Shown: positions 1 to 8,698, numbered from the stretch's first letter. The stretch is 64,000 bases of DNA from Streptomyces lydicus (GCF_000717345.1 NZ_JNZA01000021.1:1-64000); one strand, 5' to 3'. Program-made: numbers and translations. The notes: generated by a model not told the origin, from the letters alone.

Positions 1-2
1 AC

Positions 3-95
3 AAGCTCACCGACCCGGTCGCCAACATCACCGCCGCCGCCAACTACGCGGCGCACCGCTACGGCTCCATCGACAACGTCAACTCGGCCTACTGA
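3..95 (+). CDS. SLT-type lytic transglycosylase, 3' end only
   Basis: This is the last 30 codons of a gene that starts outside the window. The visible tail (KLTDPVANITAAANY, then YGSIDNVNSAY and a TGA) is the typical C-terminus of Streptomyces secreted transglycosylase SLT-domain proteins, which cleave the glycan strand of peptidoglycan. The substrate-groove 'NYA..RYGS' segment is present but the catalytic Glu lies upstream and cannot be seen. A strong hairpin follows within 80 bases. Family assignment rests on the tail alone. Confidence 0.7.
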   Translation, partial: KLTDPVANITAAANYAAHRYGSIDNVNSAY

Positions 96-164
96 GCCGG
101 GTGTAGCAGCCCAGCAGCGGTCCGGTCGGACCGCACCGGGTGCCGCGGTACGGCACCCGGACAC

Positions 165-217
165 GGCAACGGCAGTGGCCCTGCCCGCATCGCGCGGGTG
201 GGGCCATTGCCGTTGCC
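165..217. terminator. Bidirectional stem-loop terminator
   Basis: A 16-bp stem (165-180 with 202-217, one G-T pair) has a second small pairing inside its loop. It sits between the end of the SLT gene on the plus strand and the end of the small secreted-protein gene on the minus strand, so it can serve both. A separate perfect 9-bp hairpin (136-144 with 152-160) lies just before it. There is no U-tract, as is usual in Streptomyces. Confidence 0.7.
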
Positions 218-230
218 GGTCGCGTCCGCG

Positions 231-425
231 TCAGTAGCGGAAGTCGCGGGCCAGGTTGCCGCCCCCGAGGAGGGCGTGAATCACCTCACCGGCGACCCGA
301 AGTCCCTCCTGGTCCCTGGCGGTGAGCTGGCGGTGGTCGTCCACGGGGGCCGCGACGGCGGAGCCGGTGGCGAGGAAGCCGGTGACCAGAAGGCCGCTGA
401 CGACAACGGCGATACGACGGAACAT
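231..425 (-). CDS. Small secreted hypothetical protein (64 aa)
   Basis: The protein begins MFRRIAVVVSGLLVTGFLATG and has a classic signal peptide that would be cut after AVAA. This leaves about 38 residues with no cysteine and no recognised domain. An AGGGAAG ribosome binding site lies about 7 bases before the ATG. It is convergent with the SLT gene and shares its terminator. Function unknown; its size and export are typical of the many small secreted Streptomyces proteins. The signal peptide and RBS make it a credible gene. Confidence 0.6.
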   Translation of the reverse strand: MFRRIAVVVSGLLVTGFLATGSAVAAPVDDHRQLTARDQEGLRVAGEVIHALLGGGNLARDFRY

Positions 426-449
426 GGCGCACTTCCCTACGGTGAGTGA

Positions 450-1139
450 CAGCTGTGTGCGGTGTCACTGTCGGGGAGCGGACGGCCCGTCGTCACGCGA
501 CAGCCCGGTCGCTGCTGCGAACGGACCAGCAGCACCGCCGTATCGCCGTACCGGACGGTTCCCCAACGGCCCAGCCGGCGGCGGCCGGTCCCGGCGAGGG
601 ACCCGCGCCGGCCCGCCGCCGGCCGGCAAGTGAATCAGGGCACAATTGCCGCCCTTTTGGCCTCAGCACCAGTGCCCCTCACCACATTTGACACACTTCC
701 CGGCCCGGCGCCGGACAGCCGGGCGGATGAATTGCCTTCCAGGCGCGCATGAAGTGGTGCCGGGGAGCGGTAATTCCGCTGTGAGCCAGGCAACTTATAG
801 ACCCCACTCAAGCGGCTTTTACGGCCGCTTCCAGGTGACTCGGGGCACGCGACGTACGTCACTTACGACCGTGCCTAGTGAGTTTCTCATCCGCCCTTTC
901 CCGCTCAACGCGGCTAGATACGCTCATCACTTCAAAGATCAGGGTTTATCTCACGAAGGCGATTAGTACAGAGCACCATTGCCTCAATTCGGGACGGTCG
1001 CTAAACATGGATTCAGACGCACCGAGAGCGAGCTTGCGGCTCACGCCACGAAGGCGAACGCAGCGAAGAACTCCGGTGCGCCACGCGCCGCCAAATAAGG
1101 CCGCCTCCCCGTACCCGTACCTGGAAGAGGTCACCCTGC
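450..1139. other. Non-coding region, 690 bases
   Basis: I find no convincing gene here. The first part must hold the promoter of the minus-strand small secreted gene, and the rest is the upstream region and leader of the SLT relic at 1140. A TTGACA-like hexamer lies at 688-693 without a good partner -10. A hairpin (810-816 with 824-830) precedes a less GC-rich stretch, and the last 190 bases look like a structured leader. Confidence 0.5.
952..1097 (+). promoter_or_regulatory. Possible structured 5' leader (c-di-AMP-like, tentative)
   Basis: The leader of the SLT relic contains the 11-mer CACGAAGGCGA twice (952-962 and 1047-1057). A long-range pairing joins CGCACCG (1018-1024) to CGGTGCG (1074-1080). 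Streptomyces cell-wall hydrolase genes of this class often carry a ydaO-type c-di-AMP riboswitch, which has pseudo-twofold symmetry, and the CGGCUCAC...GAAGGCGAACG stretch recalls its 3' half. I cannot line up the full consensus, so this remains a suggestion. Confidence 0.25.
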
Positions 1140-1615
1140 ATGCCCAGCTTCACCCTGCCCCGCGCTGTCCGGAACACCCGCATCACCCGCACCCACAAGG
1201 TCGCCGTGGCCGTCCTGGCCGCCGCGGGCGTCACCTCGGGCCTTTCCCTCACCTCGGCCCCGGACACCGCACAGGCTGCTTCTGAGCACTCCTCGGTCGC
1301 GGTCAAGCCCGTCCACGCGAACGGTCAGCCCGCGAAGGCCGACGACGCCAAGACCGGCCGCCCGGTGACCGCCTCGGTCGCCGACCACATCAAGGTCACC
1401 GCCGTCGCCAAGCAGCACAAGGCGCAGCAGGCCGCGAGCCGCTCCGCGGACCGCCCGGCCGTCAAGAGCTACCCGAACAACCTGGACGGCTGGATCCGTC
1501 AGTCGCTGGACATCATGAAGGCCAAGGGCATCCCCGGCTCCTACGAGGGCCTGCACCGCAACATCATGCGCGGGCAGCTTGCGAAGCGGCGGAATGGCGC
1601 GTTCGCCGCTGCGCG

Positions 1616-1659
1616 GGACAGCGGGCCACGGCACAGCCGGGGCCCGCTTCGCGCTGTCC
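1616..1659. terminator. Hairpin inside the relic tail
   Basis: GGACAGC (1616-1622) pairs with GCTGTCC (1653-1659) and GGGCC (1623-1627) with GGCCC (1641-1645). A terminator-like hairpin here, soon after the point where SLT homology ends, suggests the sequence after 1572 is intergenic DNA that happens to stay open. Confidence 0.4.
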
Positions 1660-1671
1660 GGGACCGTCCGG

Positions 1672-1715
1672 CGCCGGACCGCGCGCCGGACCGCGCGCCG
1701 GACCGCGCGCCGGAC
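1672..1715 (+). repeat. 12-bp tandem repeat, about 3.6 copies
   Basis: The unit CGCCGGACCGCG repeats perfectly at 1672-1683, 1684-1695 and 1696-1707, with a partial fourth copy. In the relic ORF it reads as RAPD repeats. It lies about 100 bases beyond the break in SLT homology. Confidence 0.8.
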
Positions 1716-1876
1716 GGGGGTTCCACCCGCCATCCGGGTGAGATGAAGGGCCGGACGGCGGACTGACGGCCTGTTGGGTCATACGGCCAGGCGGTTCTGC
1801 GTATAAGTCTCTTATCGGCAGAATTCTGCTCAAAAGCTGCCGAACTTGACTCAACCGATGGCCTCGGAGGCATGCG

Positions 1877-2746
1877 ATGCCCTTGCGCAGATCCGGTCCG
1901 GCCCGCCGTACAGTCCCCCTTGCGGCCGGAAAGCTCTTTTCTCTTCTCTCCGTGCTCGCTCTGCCCCTCGCGCTGCCCGGCCACGCCACGGCGTCGGACA
2001 CCGGGCTGGTGCCGGCCCACCCCGAGCAGGACTGGATGGGGTCCACGATCATCGCCCACGAGGGCGGTGACCGGGCCGGCGGGATCGAGCCGCGGGCGTC
2101 GCACAGCCGGGCCGTGTCCGGCGTCGACGTCTCCAGCCACAACAAGCACGTCGGCTGGAAGTCGCTGCGCAGGTCAGGGGTGCGTTTCGCATACGTCAAG
2201 GCCACCGAGGGAACCGCTTACACGAACCCGTACTTCACGCAGCAATACCGGGGCTCGTACGAATCCGGCATGATCCACGGCGCGTATCACTTCGCGCTGC
2301 CGGACCACTCCAGCGGCAGCACGCAGGCGCGGTACTTCGCCGAGCACGGCGGCGACTGGTCCAGGGACGGCAGGACGCTGCCCGGCGCGCTCGACATGGA
2401 GTACAACCCCTACGGTGCGACCTGTTACGGCAAGAGCGCCAAGGCGATGGTCAACTGGATCGACGACTTCGTGGAGACTTACCGGGACGAGACCGGCCGG
2501 GACGCGGTGATCTACACCTCGACCAACTGGTGGAAGCGGTGCACGGGCAATTCCGGCCGGTTCGGCCGGTCGAACCCGCTGTGGATCCCGCGCTACGGCT
2601 CCTCCGTCGGCTCACTTCCGGCCGGCTGGCGGTTCCACAGCATCTGGCAGCACACCTCCTCGGGCCACCCGATCGGCGACCGCAACCGCTTCAACGGGAG
2701 CTACAGCCGCCTCAAGGTCCTCGCGAACGGCGGCGACGACGACTGA
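1877..2746 (+). CDS. Secreted GH25 muramidase (Chalaropsis-type lysozyme)
   Basis: A 289-residue protein with a signal peptide (about 1-40, ending HATAS) followed by one GH25 domain. GH25 enzymes hydrolyse the MurNAc-GlcNAc bond of peptidoglycan. Acidic active-site residues sit where expected: Asp84 in SGVDVSSHN, and Asp173 and Glu175 in GALDMEYNP. The AYVKATEGTAYTNPYF and GAYHFALP blocks are also present. No separate cell-wall-binding module is seen. A GGAGG at 1866-1870 supports the ATG at 1877; another ATG at 1872 is in a different frame. It is monocistronic, between the SLT relic and a strong terminator. It probably acts in wall turnover or competitor lysis. Confidence 0.9.
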   Translation: MPLRRSGPARRTVPLAAGKLFSLLSVLALPLALPGHATASDTGLVPAHPEQDWMGSTIIAHEGGDRAGGIEPRASHSRAVSGVDVSSHNKHVGWKSLRRSGVRFAYVKATEGTAYTNPYFTQQYRGSYESGMIHGAYHFALPDHSSGSTQARYFAEHGGDWSRDGRTLPGALDMEYNPYGATCYGKSAKAMVNWIDDFVETYRDETGRDAVIYTSTNWWKRCTGNSGRFGRSNPLWIPRYGSSVGSLPAGWRFHSIWQHTSSGHPIGDRNRFNGSYSRLKVLANGGDDD

Positions 2747-2767
2747 CCCGGCGCTCCGCTTCCCCAC

Positions 2768-2819
2768 CGCGACGGCCGGTCTCCGCCGCCCTTCCGGGCA
2801 CCGGAGACCGGCCGTCGCG
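2768..2819. terminator. Strong terminator after GH25 gene
   Basis: A perfect 18-bp stem pairs 2768-2785 with 2802-2819 around a 16-base loop, 22 bases after the muramidase stop codon. Confidence 0.85.
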
Positions 2820-2968
2820 ATTCGCCCTGCCGTTCGCGACAACTCCGTTCGTGACAACCCCGTTCGAACAATAGGGAATTCTTCTCGCGGTACAACCATC
2901 GGTGGCCTTGCGTGGTCCAACACTGCGAAATGACCACGCGAAGCACAGCACCCGACGGGGGTATTCCC

Positions 2969-3421
2969 ATGAAGCGTTCCCGTGCCATCGCAGGATCAGC
3001 CGCCGCACTCGCCGTGGCGGGTCTCGCCACAATGGCGACCGCCACCGGCGCAGCCGCCGCGCCCACCGCCGCCGCCTACAACAGCGCCTGCGGCAGCGGC
3101 TACAAGGTGGTGAATTCCGTACCGGTCACCGGCAAGGGGACCGTGTACCTGACGTACAGCGCGACGACCGGAAAGAACTGTGTCGTCACCGTGCGGAACA
3201 GCCCCGGTGCGCCGGTGTACATGTACACCTATCTCACCGCGACCGACGGCAGTTCCGACTACGTTTACGACAGCGGTCAGTACACCTCGTACGCCGGCCC
3301 GGTCTATCTGCCCGGCAAGGGCATCTGTGTGGACTGGGGCGGCGCGATCGGGTCGGTCAGCGTCAGCGTTTCCGGCTCCAACTGCGGCCGGCTGGCCGCC
3401 GGTGTCGTGACGCACCACTGA
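2969..3421 (+). CDS. Spore-associated protein A (SapA)-like secreted protein
   Basis: A 150-aa protein that starts MKRSRAIAGSAAALAVAG and has a signal peptide ending near AAAAP. The mature part has four cysteines (ACGSGY, KNCVVT, GICVDW, SNCGR) and the pattern TVYLTYSATTGKNCVVTVRN. I recognise this as the Streptomyces SapA family, small secreted proteins first found on spores. The ATG at 2969 with a GGGGG upstream is preferred over an in-frame ATG at 2912, because it begins directly with a normal signal peptide. Molecular function is not known; two disulfides and a small beta-rich fold are an inference. Terminators isolate it on both sides. Confidence 0.75.
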   Translation: MKRSRAIAGSAAALAVAGLATMATATGAAAAPTAAAYNSACGSGYKVVNSVPVTGKGTVYLTYSATTGKNCVVTVRNSPGAPVYMYTYLTATDGSSDYVYDSGQYTSYAGPVYLPGKGICVDWGGAIGSVSVSVSGSNCGRLAAGVVTHH

Positions 3422-3472
3422 GCCCCCCGCTCCACGGCACCGCTGACGACGCACCGAGCGGCGCCCGGCGGC

Positions 3473-3503
3473 GGGTTCCCGGGCAGCGCCCGCCCGGGAA
3501 CCC
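3473..3503. terminator. Convergent terminator
   Basis: A perfect 12-bp stem (3473-3484 with 3492-3503) with a 7-base loop lies between the end of the SapA-like gene and the end of the minus-strand oxidoreductase, so it can end both transcripts. Confidence 0.8.
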
Positions 3504-3525
3504 GGCCCGGGCGCCACTCGCGTGG

Positions 3526-5001
3526 TCAACTCCCGTGTTGTGCCCGCGCGTTGAGAGGCCACTCCCGGCCCAGTGCCCGCAGTGCGGAGCGCGCCGCGTT
3601 GTGCCCGCACATGCCGTGCGCGCCGGCGCCGGGCCAGGTCGCGGCCGAGCAGAGGAAGACGCCGGGGACGCCGGTGCGGTACGGGTCGAGGGCGACCCGC
3701 GGGCGCATGGCGAGCCGCAGCGGGGTGTTGGCCCCGCCGATGATGTCACCGCCGACGAGGTTGGGGTTGCCGCGTTCGAGGTCGGCCGTCGAGGTGGCCG
3801 TGGCCGCCACGACGCGCTCCCGCGTGCCCGGCGCGAAGCGTTCGAACTGCGCGAGCATCGCGGCGGTGGCGTCGCCGCGGTAGCCGTGCGGCACGTGCGC
3901 GTAGGCGGAGACGGGGTGCACCGTGCCGGCGGAGCGGCCGGGGTCGGCGAGGTACTGCTGGGAGACCAGGAGGAACGGGCGCTCGGGCATCCGTCCGCGG
4001 AACACCGCACGCTCCGCGTGGGCGATCTGCTCGAAGCTGCCGCCCAGATGTATGGTGCCGGCGCGGCGGCAGGGCTCGGCGCGCCAGGGCACCCCGCCCT
4101 CGACCGCCAGATCGAGCTTGAACGCGGCGGGGCCGTGCCGGTGGCGGGTGTAGGCGCGCCGCACCCGGGGCGGCAGCCGGTCGCCGATCACCGCCGCCGC
4201 GGCGGCCGGCGCGAGGTCGAGCAACACCGTCGCGGCGGGCGGGAGTTGGTCGAGCGAGTGGATGCGTACGCCGGTCTCGATCCGGCCGCCCGCGTCTTCG
4301 AGCAGTGCGGCCAGCGCACGGGCGAGGGCGGCCGAACCGCCCTTGGCCACCGGCCAGCCGTAGCGGTGTCCAGCTGCGATGATCATGAGTCCGATGGACG
4401 CGGCCAGCGGCTGGGTCAGCGGACCGAAGAGGTGGGCCGCGGCCCCGCCGAAGAGTCCCCGGGCGGCCTCCGTGCGGAACCGGCGGGCGATCAGGGTGGC
4501 GGGCTGCAGCGCGTGCAGCCCGAAGCGGGCGAGCCGCACGGGGTGCCGGGGAATCTTGACGAGCGGCCGCATCACCTCGTCCAGGAGAACCTCGGCGTCG
4601 GCCGCCGTCGGCCCGAAGAGCCGTTCCCAGGCGGGCCCGTCGGCGCCGAGCCCGTCGGCCGTCCGCGCGACCGAGCGGTACAGCGCCCCGGCGGTGCCGG
4701 AGTCCACCGGGTGGGCCAGGTCGATCTCGGCGCGGCGCCACTCCAGCCCGTACGCCGCGAGGTCCAGGGTCCGCAGGAACGGGGAGCCGGCGCCCATCAC
4801 ATGCGTCGAGGAGCAGTGGTCGAACAGCACGCCGGGCACCGACAGCTCGCCGCTGCGGAGCCCGCCGCCGATCTCGTCGGCCGCCTCCAGCACCGTCACC
4901 CGCAGCCCGGCGAGCGCCAGCGTGACCGCCGCTGCCAGGCCGTTCGGTCCGGCGCCCACCACCACTGCCGCCTCGCGTGCGCCCCCGGCTCGTTCCGTCA
5001 T
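3526..5001 (-). CDS. FAD-dependent oxidoreductase, phytoene desaturase-like
   Basis: A 491-aa flavoprotein of the NAD(P)/FAD-dependent oxidoreductase family (COG1233 type, related to carotenoid desaturases and amine oxidases). The N-terminus holds the dinucleotide-binding signature VVVGAGPNGLAAAVTLALAG with the acidic end of the second strand in VLEAADEIGGG. The C-terminus has the FAD-contacting GMCGHNAARSAL stretch. No export signal or membrane span is seen. It is divergent from the ABC exporter with about 120 bases between them and has no carotenoid genes nearby, so the substrate is open. Start ATG chosen because the Rossmann motif follows at residue 12. Confidence 0.75.
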   Translation of the reverse strand: MTERAGGAREAAVVVGAGPNGLAAAVTLALAGLRVTVLEAADEIGGGLRSGELSVPGVLFDHCSSTHVMGAGSPFLRTLDLAAYGLEWRRAEIDLAHPVDSGTAGALYRSVARTADGLGADGPAWERLFGPTAADAEVLLDEVMRPLVKIPRHPVRLARFGLHALQPATLIARRFRTEAARGLFGGAAAHLFGPLTQPLAASIGLMIIAAGHRYGWPVAKGGSAALARALAALLEDAGGRIETGVRIHSLDQLPPAATVLLDLAPAAAAAVIGDRLPPRVRRAYTRHRHGPAAFKLDLAVEGGVPWRAEPCRRAGTIHLGGSFEQIAHAERAVFRGRMPERPFLLVSQQYLADPGRSAGTVHPVSAYAHVPHGYRGDATAAMLAQFERFAPGTRERVVAATATSTADLERGNPNLVGGDIIGGANTPLRLAMRPRVALDPYRTGVPGVFLCSAATWPGAGAHGMCGHNAARSALRALGREWPLNARAQHGS

Positions 5002-5123
5002 GCCTCCAGCATGCCAAGGCGTACGGAAACCGCCGGCGAGGAGCGGCCGTGACGCCCCTCATGGGCATCGTTCTCCGGACACCCGCGACACGGCGGGCGC
5101 CGGCCACCCGACCAGGAGGCAGC

Positions 5124-7142
5124 ATGGCATTCCGTCGCTCCACAGCAGGTACCGGAACCGAAGCCGGGGGCGAGGACCGGCCGGCCTCGGAGTCGGAGCG
5201 GTTACTCTTCGGCGGCCGGCTGCGCGACGATCACGCCTGGTCGCGGCACGACGGTGCGTTCACCGAACTCGGGTTGCGGGCGATGGTGCTGCGGCTGCCG
5301 CACCTGCTGGCGCTCACCGCCCGGCTGGCGCACCGGGCCGACGCCCGGGCGCTGCGGACGGTGGTCGGCGCCGAGACCGGCCGGGGTGTGGCGCAGGCCA
5401 TCGCCATGGTGAACCTCAACGGGGTGCTGGCGGCGCTGCTGGGCGGCGGGGCGACCACGGAACGGCTGCGCGGCGCCCTGCCCGCGTTGCTCACCGTGGG
5501 TCTCGTCGCGGTGGCCGGTGCGGTGTTGAAGTCCGTGTCGACGATGGGTACCGGACGGCTGGAGCCGAAGGTCGAGCGGGTGGCGACCGAGCTGTACCTG
5601 CGGGCCGCGCAGCGGGTGGAAATGGCGGCGGTGGAGGACGCCGAGTTCCACAAGCGGCTGGAGAGCGCGCGGTTCGGGGCGGGGGCGGCGCGGCGGATGA
5701 TCCAGTACGGCACCTCGGTGATCAACGCCCTGCTGTCGCTGACCGCGGCGGTCGGGGTGCTGACGGCGTTGCATCCGGCGCTGCTGCCGTTGATCGTGCT
5801 GATGACGCTGCCCAGCGCCTGGGCAGCGCTGTCGGTCGCCCGCCGGAACTACCTCTCGCACCTGGCGTGGATGCAACACGCCCGCGCGGGAAGGCTGTTG
5901 AGCGATCTGCTGACCTCCGCGCAGGCCGCGGCGGAGATCCGGGTCCACGGCATCGGCGGATTCCTGCTGCGGCACTTCCGGTTGATGGCCGAGGACTCGG
6001 AGCTGGAGCAGACCCGGCTGGCCCGACTGGCCGCCCGTACGGGGCTGGCTGCGGCGCTGGGGACGGGCGCGGCGACGCTGGCCGCGTTCGGGGTGCTCGG
6101 GTGGCTGCTGTGGAGCGGCGCGATGGCGCTGTCGGTGGGTGGCACGGCGGTGATCGCGCTCCGTACCGGCTCCGGGGCGCTCGACAGCCTCGTACGCCAG
6201 ATCAACTACCTGCACGAGGAGGCCCTGTTCGTCGGCGATCTGGAGCACGTCCAGGCCGAGGCCGGGGTCCGGGCGATCCCGGACCGGGGGCGGGCGCTGC
6301 CGGAGCGGCTCGACGAGATCCGCTTCGAGAAGGTCACCTTCAGCTACCCGGGCACCGACGTGCCGGCACTGCGCGAGCTGGACCTGGTCGTACCTGCCGG
6401 GAAGATCGTCGCGCTGGTCGGCAGCAACGGGTCGGGCAAGACGACGGCGGTGAAGCTGCTGTCGGGGCTGTACACGCCGGACGAGGGACAGGTCCTGGTG
6501 GGAGGGGTGCCCACCGACGCCGTCGACCGGCACGCCCTGTTCTCCCGGGTCTCCACGGTCGGCCAGGACTACTTCCGCTGGCCGTTCACCGCGCGGGCGA
6601 ACATCGCGATCGGCCGGGCGGACGCGCCGCTGACGGACCACCGGCTGGCCGGCGCGGTGCGGTACGCGGACGCCGAGGAGGTGGTCCGGGAGATGCCGCG
6701 GGGGCTGGACACCCTGCTCGCCCGCGGTTACAAGGGCGGTCACAATCTTTCCGGCGGCCAGTGGCAGAAGCTGGCCATCGCCCGGGCGCGCTACCGCGAC
6801 GGGGAGATCCTGGTCGTCGACGAGCCGACCGCGGCGCTGGACGCGGCGGCCGAGCAGGAGGTCTTCGCCAAGATCCGGAATCTCGCCGCCGACGGGCAGA
6901 CGATCGTGCTGATCACCCACCGGCTGCATTCCGTCCGGCACGCCGACCTCATCTACCTCATGGAGCACGGGCGGACCGTCGAGCGCGGCACCTTCCGCGA
7001 GCTGATGTCCCCGTCCGCGCCGGGCGGTTTCCGCGCCCTGTACGAGCTCCAGCGCAGCCAGTTCCAGACGGAGGCGGAGGAGGCGGAGACGGACCGGCCG
7101 TCGCTGCCGGCCCAGAACGTCCCGGCGGGAAACGGGAGTTGA
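5124..7142 (+). CDS. ABC exporter, fused membrane and ATPase domains
   Basis: A 672-aa half-transporter. Residues about 60-330 carry the membrane domain with hydrophobic segments. The ATPase domain follows: Walker A GSNGSGKTT (about 432-440), signature LSGGQ (about 541), Walker B ILVVDEPTAALD (about 562) and H-loop ITHRL (about 597). Such exporters work as dimers and move lipids, peptides or drugs outward; the substrate is not evident. AGGAGG at 5114-5119 marks the ATG at 5124. The frame is open further upstream, but that part is not needed. The C-terminal 20 residues are acidic and low-complexity. It is transcribed alone and ends two bases before the convergent SDR gene. Confidence 0.85.
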   Translation: MAFRRSTAGTGTEAGGEDRPASESERLLFGGRLRDDHAWSRHDGAFTELGLRAMVLRLPHLLALTARLAHRADARALRTVVGAETGRGVAQAIAMVNLNGVLAALLGGGATTERLRGALPALLTVGLVAVAGAVLKSVSTMGTGRLEPKVERVATELYLRAAQRVEMAAVEDAEFHKRLESARFGAGAARRMIQYGTSVINALLSLTAAVGVLTALHPALLPLIVLMTLPSAWAALSVARRNYLSHLAWMQHARAGRLLSDLLTSAQAAAEIRVHGIGGFLLRHFRLMAEDSELEQTRLARLAARTGLAAALGTGAATLAAFGVLGWLLWSGAMALSVGGTAVIALRTGSGALDSLVRQINYLHEEALFVGDLEHVQAEAGVRAIPDRGRALPERLDEIRFEKVTFSYPGTDVPALRELDLVVPAGKIVALVGSNGSGKTTAVKLLSGLYTPDEGQVLVGGVPTDAVDRHALFSRVSTVGQDYFRWPFTARANIAIGRADAPLTDHRLAGAVRYADAEEVVREMPRGLDTLLARGYKGGHNLSGGQWQKLAIARARYRDGEILVVDEPTAALDAAAEQEVFAKIRNLAADGQTIVLITHRLHSVRHADLIYLMEHGRTVERGTFRELMSPSAPGGFRALYELQRSQFQTEAEEAETDRPSLPAQNVPAGNGS

Positions 7143-7144
7143 GG

Positions 7145-8698
7145 TCAGCGCCGGTCGGGGGCCCCGGCAGCGGGCAGGTGCTCGGGCACGTCCCGGGCGG
7201 TGAGCCGTCCGGCCGCGGCGGCGATGTTGCGGGCCATGCCGCCGAACACCGCGGCGTGGAAGGGCGAGACCGCCCACCAGTACGCGTGGCCGGCCAGCCC
7301 GTGCGGGTGGAACAGGGCCCGCTGGCCGTAGCGCGTACGGCCCCGGTCGTCGCGGCCGACGGTCATCTCCAGCCAGGCCAGGCCGGGCAGCCGCATCTCG
7401 GCGCGCAGCCGCAGCAGGCGTCCCGGCACGACCTCCTCGACGCGCCAGAAGTCGAGCGAGTCACCGACCCGCAGCCGGCGGGCGTCGCGTCGGCCGCGGC
7501 GCAGTCCGACCCCGCCGACCAGCCGGTCCAGCCAGCCGCGCACCGCCCAGGCGAGCGGGAAGGAGTACCAGCCGTTCTCGCCGCCGATGCTCTCCACCAC
7601 CCGCCACAGCGCCTCGGGGGGCGCGTCCACGGTCTGTTCCCGGCAGTCGGTGTAGAGGCTGCCGCCCGCCCAGTCGGGGTCGGTGGGCAGCGGGTCGCTG
7701 GGGGCGCCGGGGGCGGCGGCGTTGGACCAGCGGGTGGAGACGTCGGCGTCCCGTACCCGGCGCAGGGCGAGGGCCAGGGCGTCGTCGAAGGCGAGCGGGT
7801 GGCCCGGCGGGTCCGGGGCGGGGACGTAGCGTGCGATGTCGTGCTCGTGGCAGACGACCTCGTGGCGCAGTGACTCGGCGAGCGGACGGGCGATGCTTGG
7901 CGGTACGGGGGTGACGAGTCCGATCCAGAGGCTGGACAGGCCGGGGGTGAGTACCGGCACCGGCAGGATGAGCCGTTCGTGCAGGCCGGCGACGCGCGCG
8001 TAGCGCTGCATCATGTCGCGGTAGGTGAGGACCTCGGGCCCCCCGATGTCGAAGGTCCGGCTGACGTCGTCGGGGAGGCGGGCACAGCCCACCAGGTAGC
8101 GCAGCACGTCGCGAACAGCGATCGGCTGGATGCGGGTGCGGACCCAGCTGGGGGTGACCATGACCGGGAGGCGTTCGGTGAGGTAGCGGAGCATCTCGAA
8201 CGAGGCCGAACCGGAGCCGATGATGACGGCGGCGCGCAGCACCGCGGTGGGCACTCCGGAGTCCAGCAGGATCCGCCCGACCTCGGCGCGGGAGCGCAGG
8301 TGCGGCGAGAGGTCCCGTTCGGGGATGCCCTGCGGGGTGAGTCCGCCGAGGTAGACGATCCGGCGGACGCCGGCGGCGCGGGCCGCACGGGCGAAGGTCC
8401 GGGCGGCCAGGCGGTCGGTCTCCTCGAACCCCTGCCCGCTGCCCAGGGCGTGCACCAGGTAGTACGCGACGTCGACGCCGGCCATCGCGGGACGGACCGA
8501 GTCGGCGTCGGTGAGGTCGCCGCGCAGCACCTCCGTCCGCGCGGCCCAGGGGTGGTCGCGTAGCTTCTCCGGGCTCCTGGCCAGCGCGCGCACCGTGTAT
8601 CCGGCCGCGAGCAGCTCGGGGATCAGACGGCCGCCGATGTATCCGGTGGCGCCGGTGACCAGGGCGCGCGGCGCCGGCGAGCCGGCTACGTCGACCAT
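7145..8698 (-). CDS. SDR epimerase-like protein with C-terminal DUF2867
   Basis: A two-domain protein of 517 aa. The N-terminal half is an atypical short-chain dehydrogenase/NAD-dependent epimerase fold with ALVTGATGYIGGRLIPELL and a YYLVHALGSG segment. The C-terminal part (about 350-500) fits DUF2867, a START-like fold (FWRVEEVVPGRLLRLRAEM). This architecture is common in actinobacteria and has no firmly known reaction. I moved the start from 8758 to the ATG at 8698, because GGAGGAGG lies eight bases before it and the Rossmann motif then follows at residue 12. It converges with the ABC exporter, only two bases apart. Confidence 0.8.
   Translation of the reverse strand: MVDVAGSPAPRALVTGATGYIGGRLIPELLAAGYTVRALARSPEKLRDHPWAARTEVLRGDLTDADSVRPAMAGVDVAYYLVHALGSGQGFEETDRLAARTFARAARAAGVRRIVYLGGLTPQGIPERDLSPHLRSRAEVGRILLDSGVPTAVLRAAVIIGSGSASFEMLRYLTERLPVMVTPSWVRTRIQPIAVRDVLRYLVGCARLPDDVSRTFDIGGPEVLTYRDMMQRYARVAGLHERLILPVPVLTPGLSSLWIGLVTPVPPSIARPLAESLRHEVVCHEHDIARYVPAPDPPGHPLAFDDALALALRRVRDADVSTRWSNAAAPGAPSDPLPTDPDWAGGSLYTDCREQTVDAPPEALWRVVESIGGENGWYSFPLAWAVRGWLDRLVGGVGLRRGRRDARRLRVGDSLDFWRVEEVVPGRLLRLRAEMRLPGLAWLEMTVGRDDRGRTRYGQRALFHPHGLAGHAYWWAVSPFHAAVFGGMARNIAAAAGRLTARDVPEHLPAAGAPDRR

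Larger units (their letters stand above)
1140..1766 (+). pseudogene. Truncated SLT transglycosylase-like gene
   Basis: The ORF (208 aa) starts with a signal peptide (about residues 1-46, ending TAQAA) and a charged spacer. It then enters the conserved start of an SLT domain: SYPNNLDGWIRQSLDIMKA, then GSYEGLHRNIMR at residues 133-144. In intact relatives the next residue is the catalytic Glu, followed by the GNP and 'NYA' segments. Here codon 145 onward (from 1572) reads GQLAKRRNG and continues into Arg/Pro-rich sequence made partly of a tandem repeat. The catalytic half is therefore missing and the protein should be inactive as a transglycosylase. Start ATG has GGAAGAGG upstream. A short secreted non-catalytic product is possible but less likely. 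Confidence 0.65.

Noticed and set aside
688..693. Vegetative promoter at the TTGACA in the first intergenic region
   Set aside because: No acceptable -10 hexamer 16-19 bases downstream.
2874..2896. Sigma-R-type promoter before the SapA-like gene
   Set aside because: GGGAAT is present but no GTT follows at 18 or 19 bases.
4379..7873. 1164-codon plus-strand open frame across the oxidoreductase and ABC genes
   Set aside because: It is a high-GC shadow frame. It has Arg/Gly/Pro-rich low-complexity sequence, runs antisense to one good gene and out of frame with another, and has no motif.
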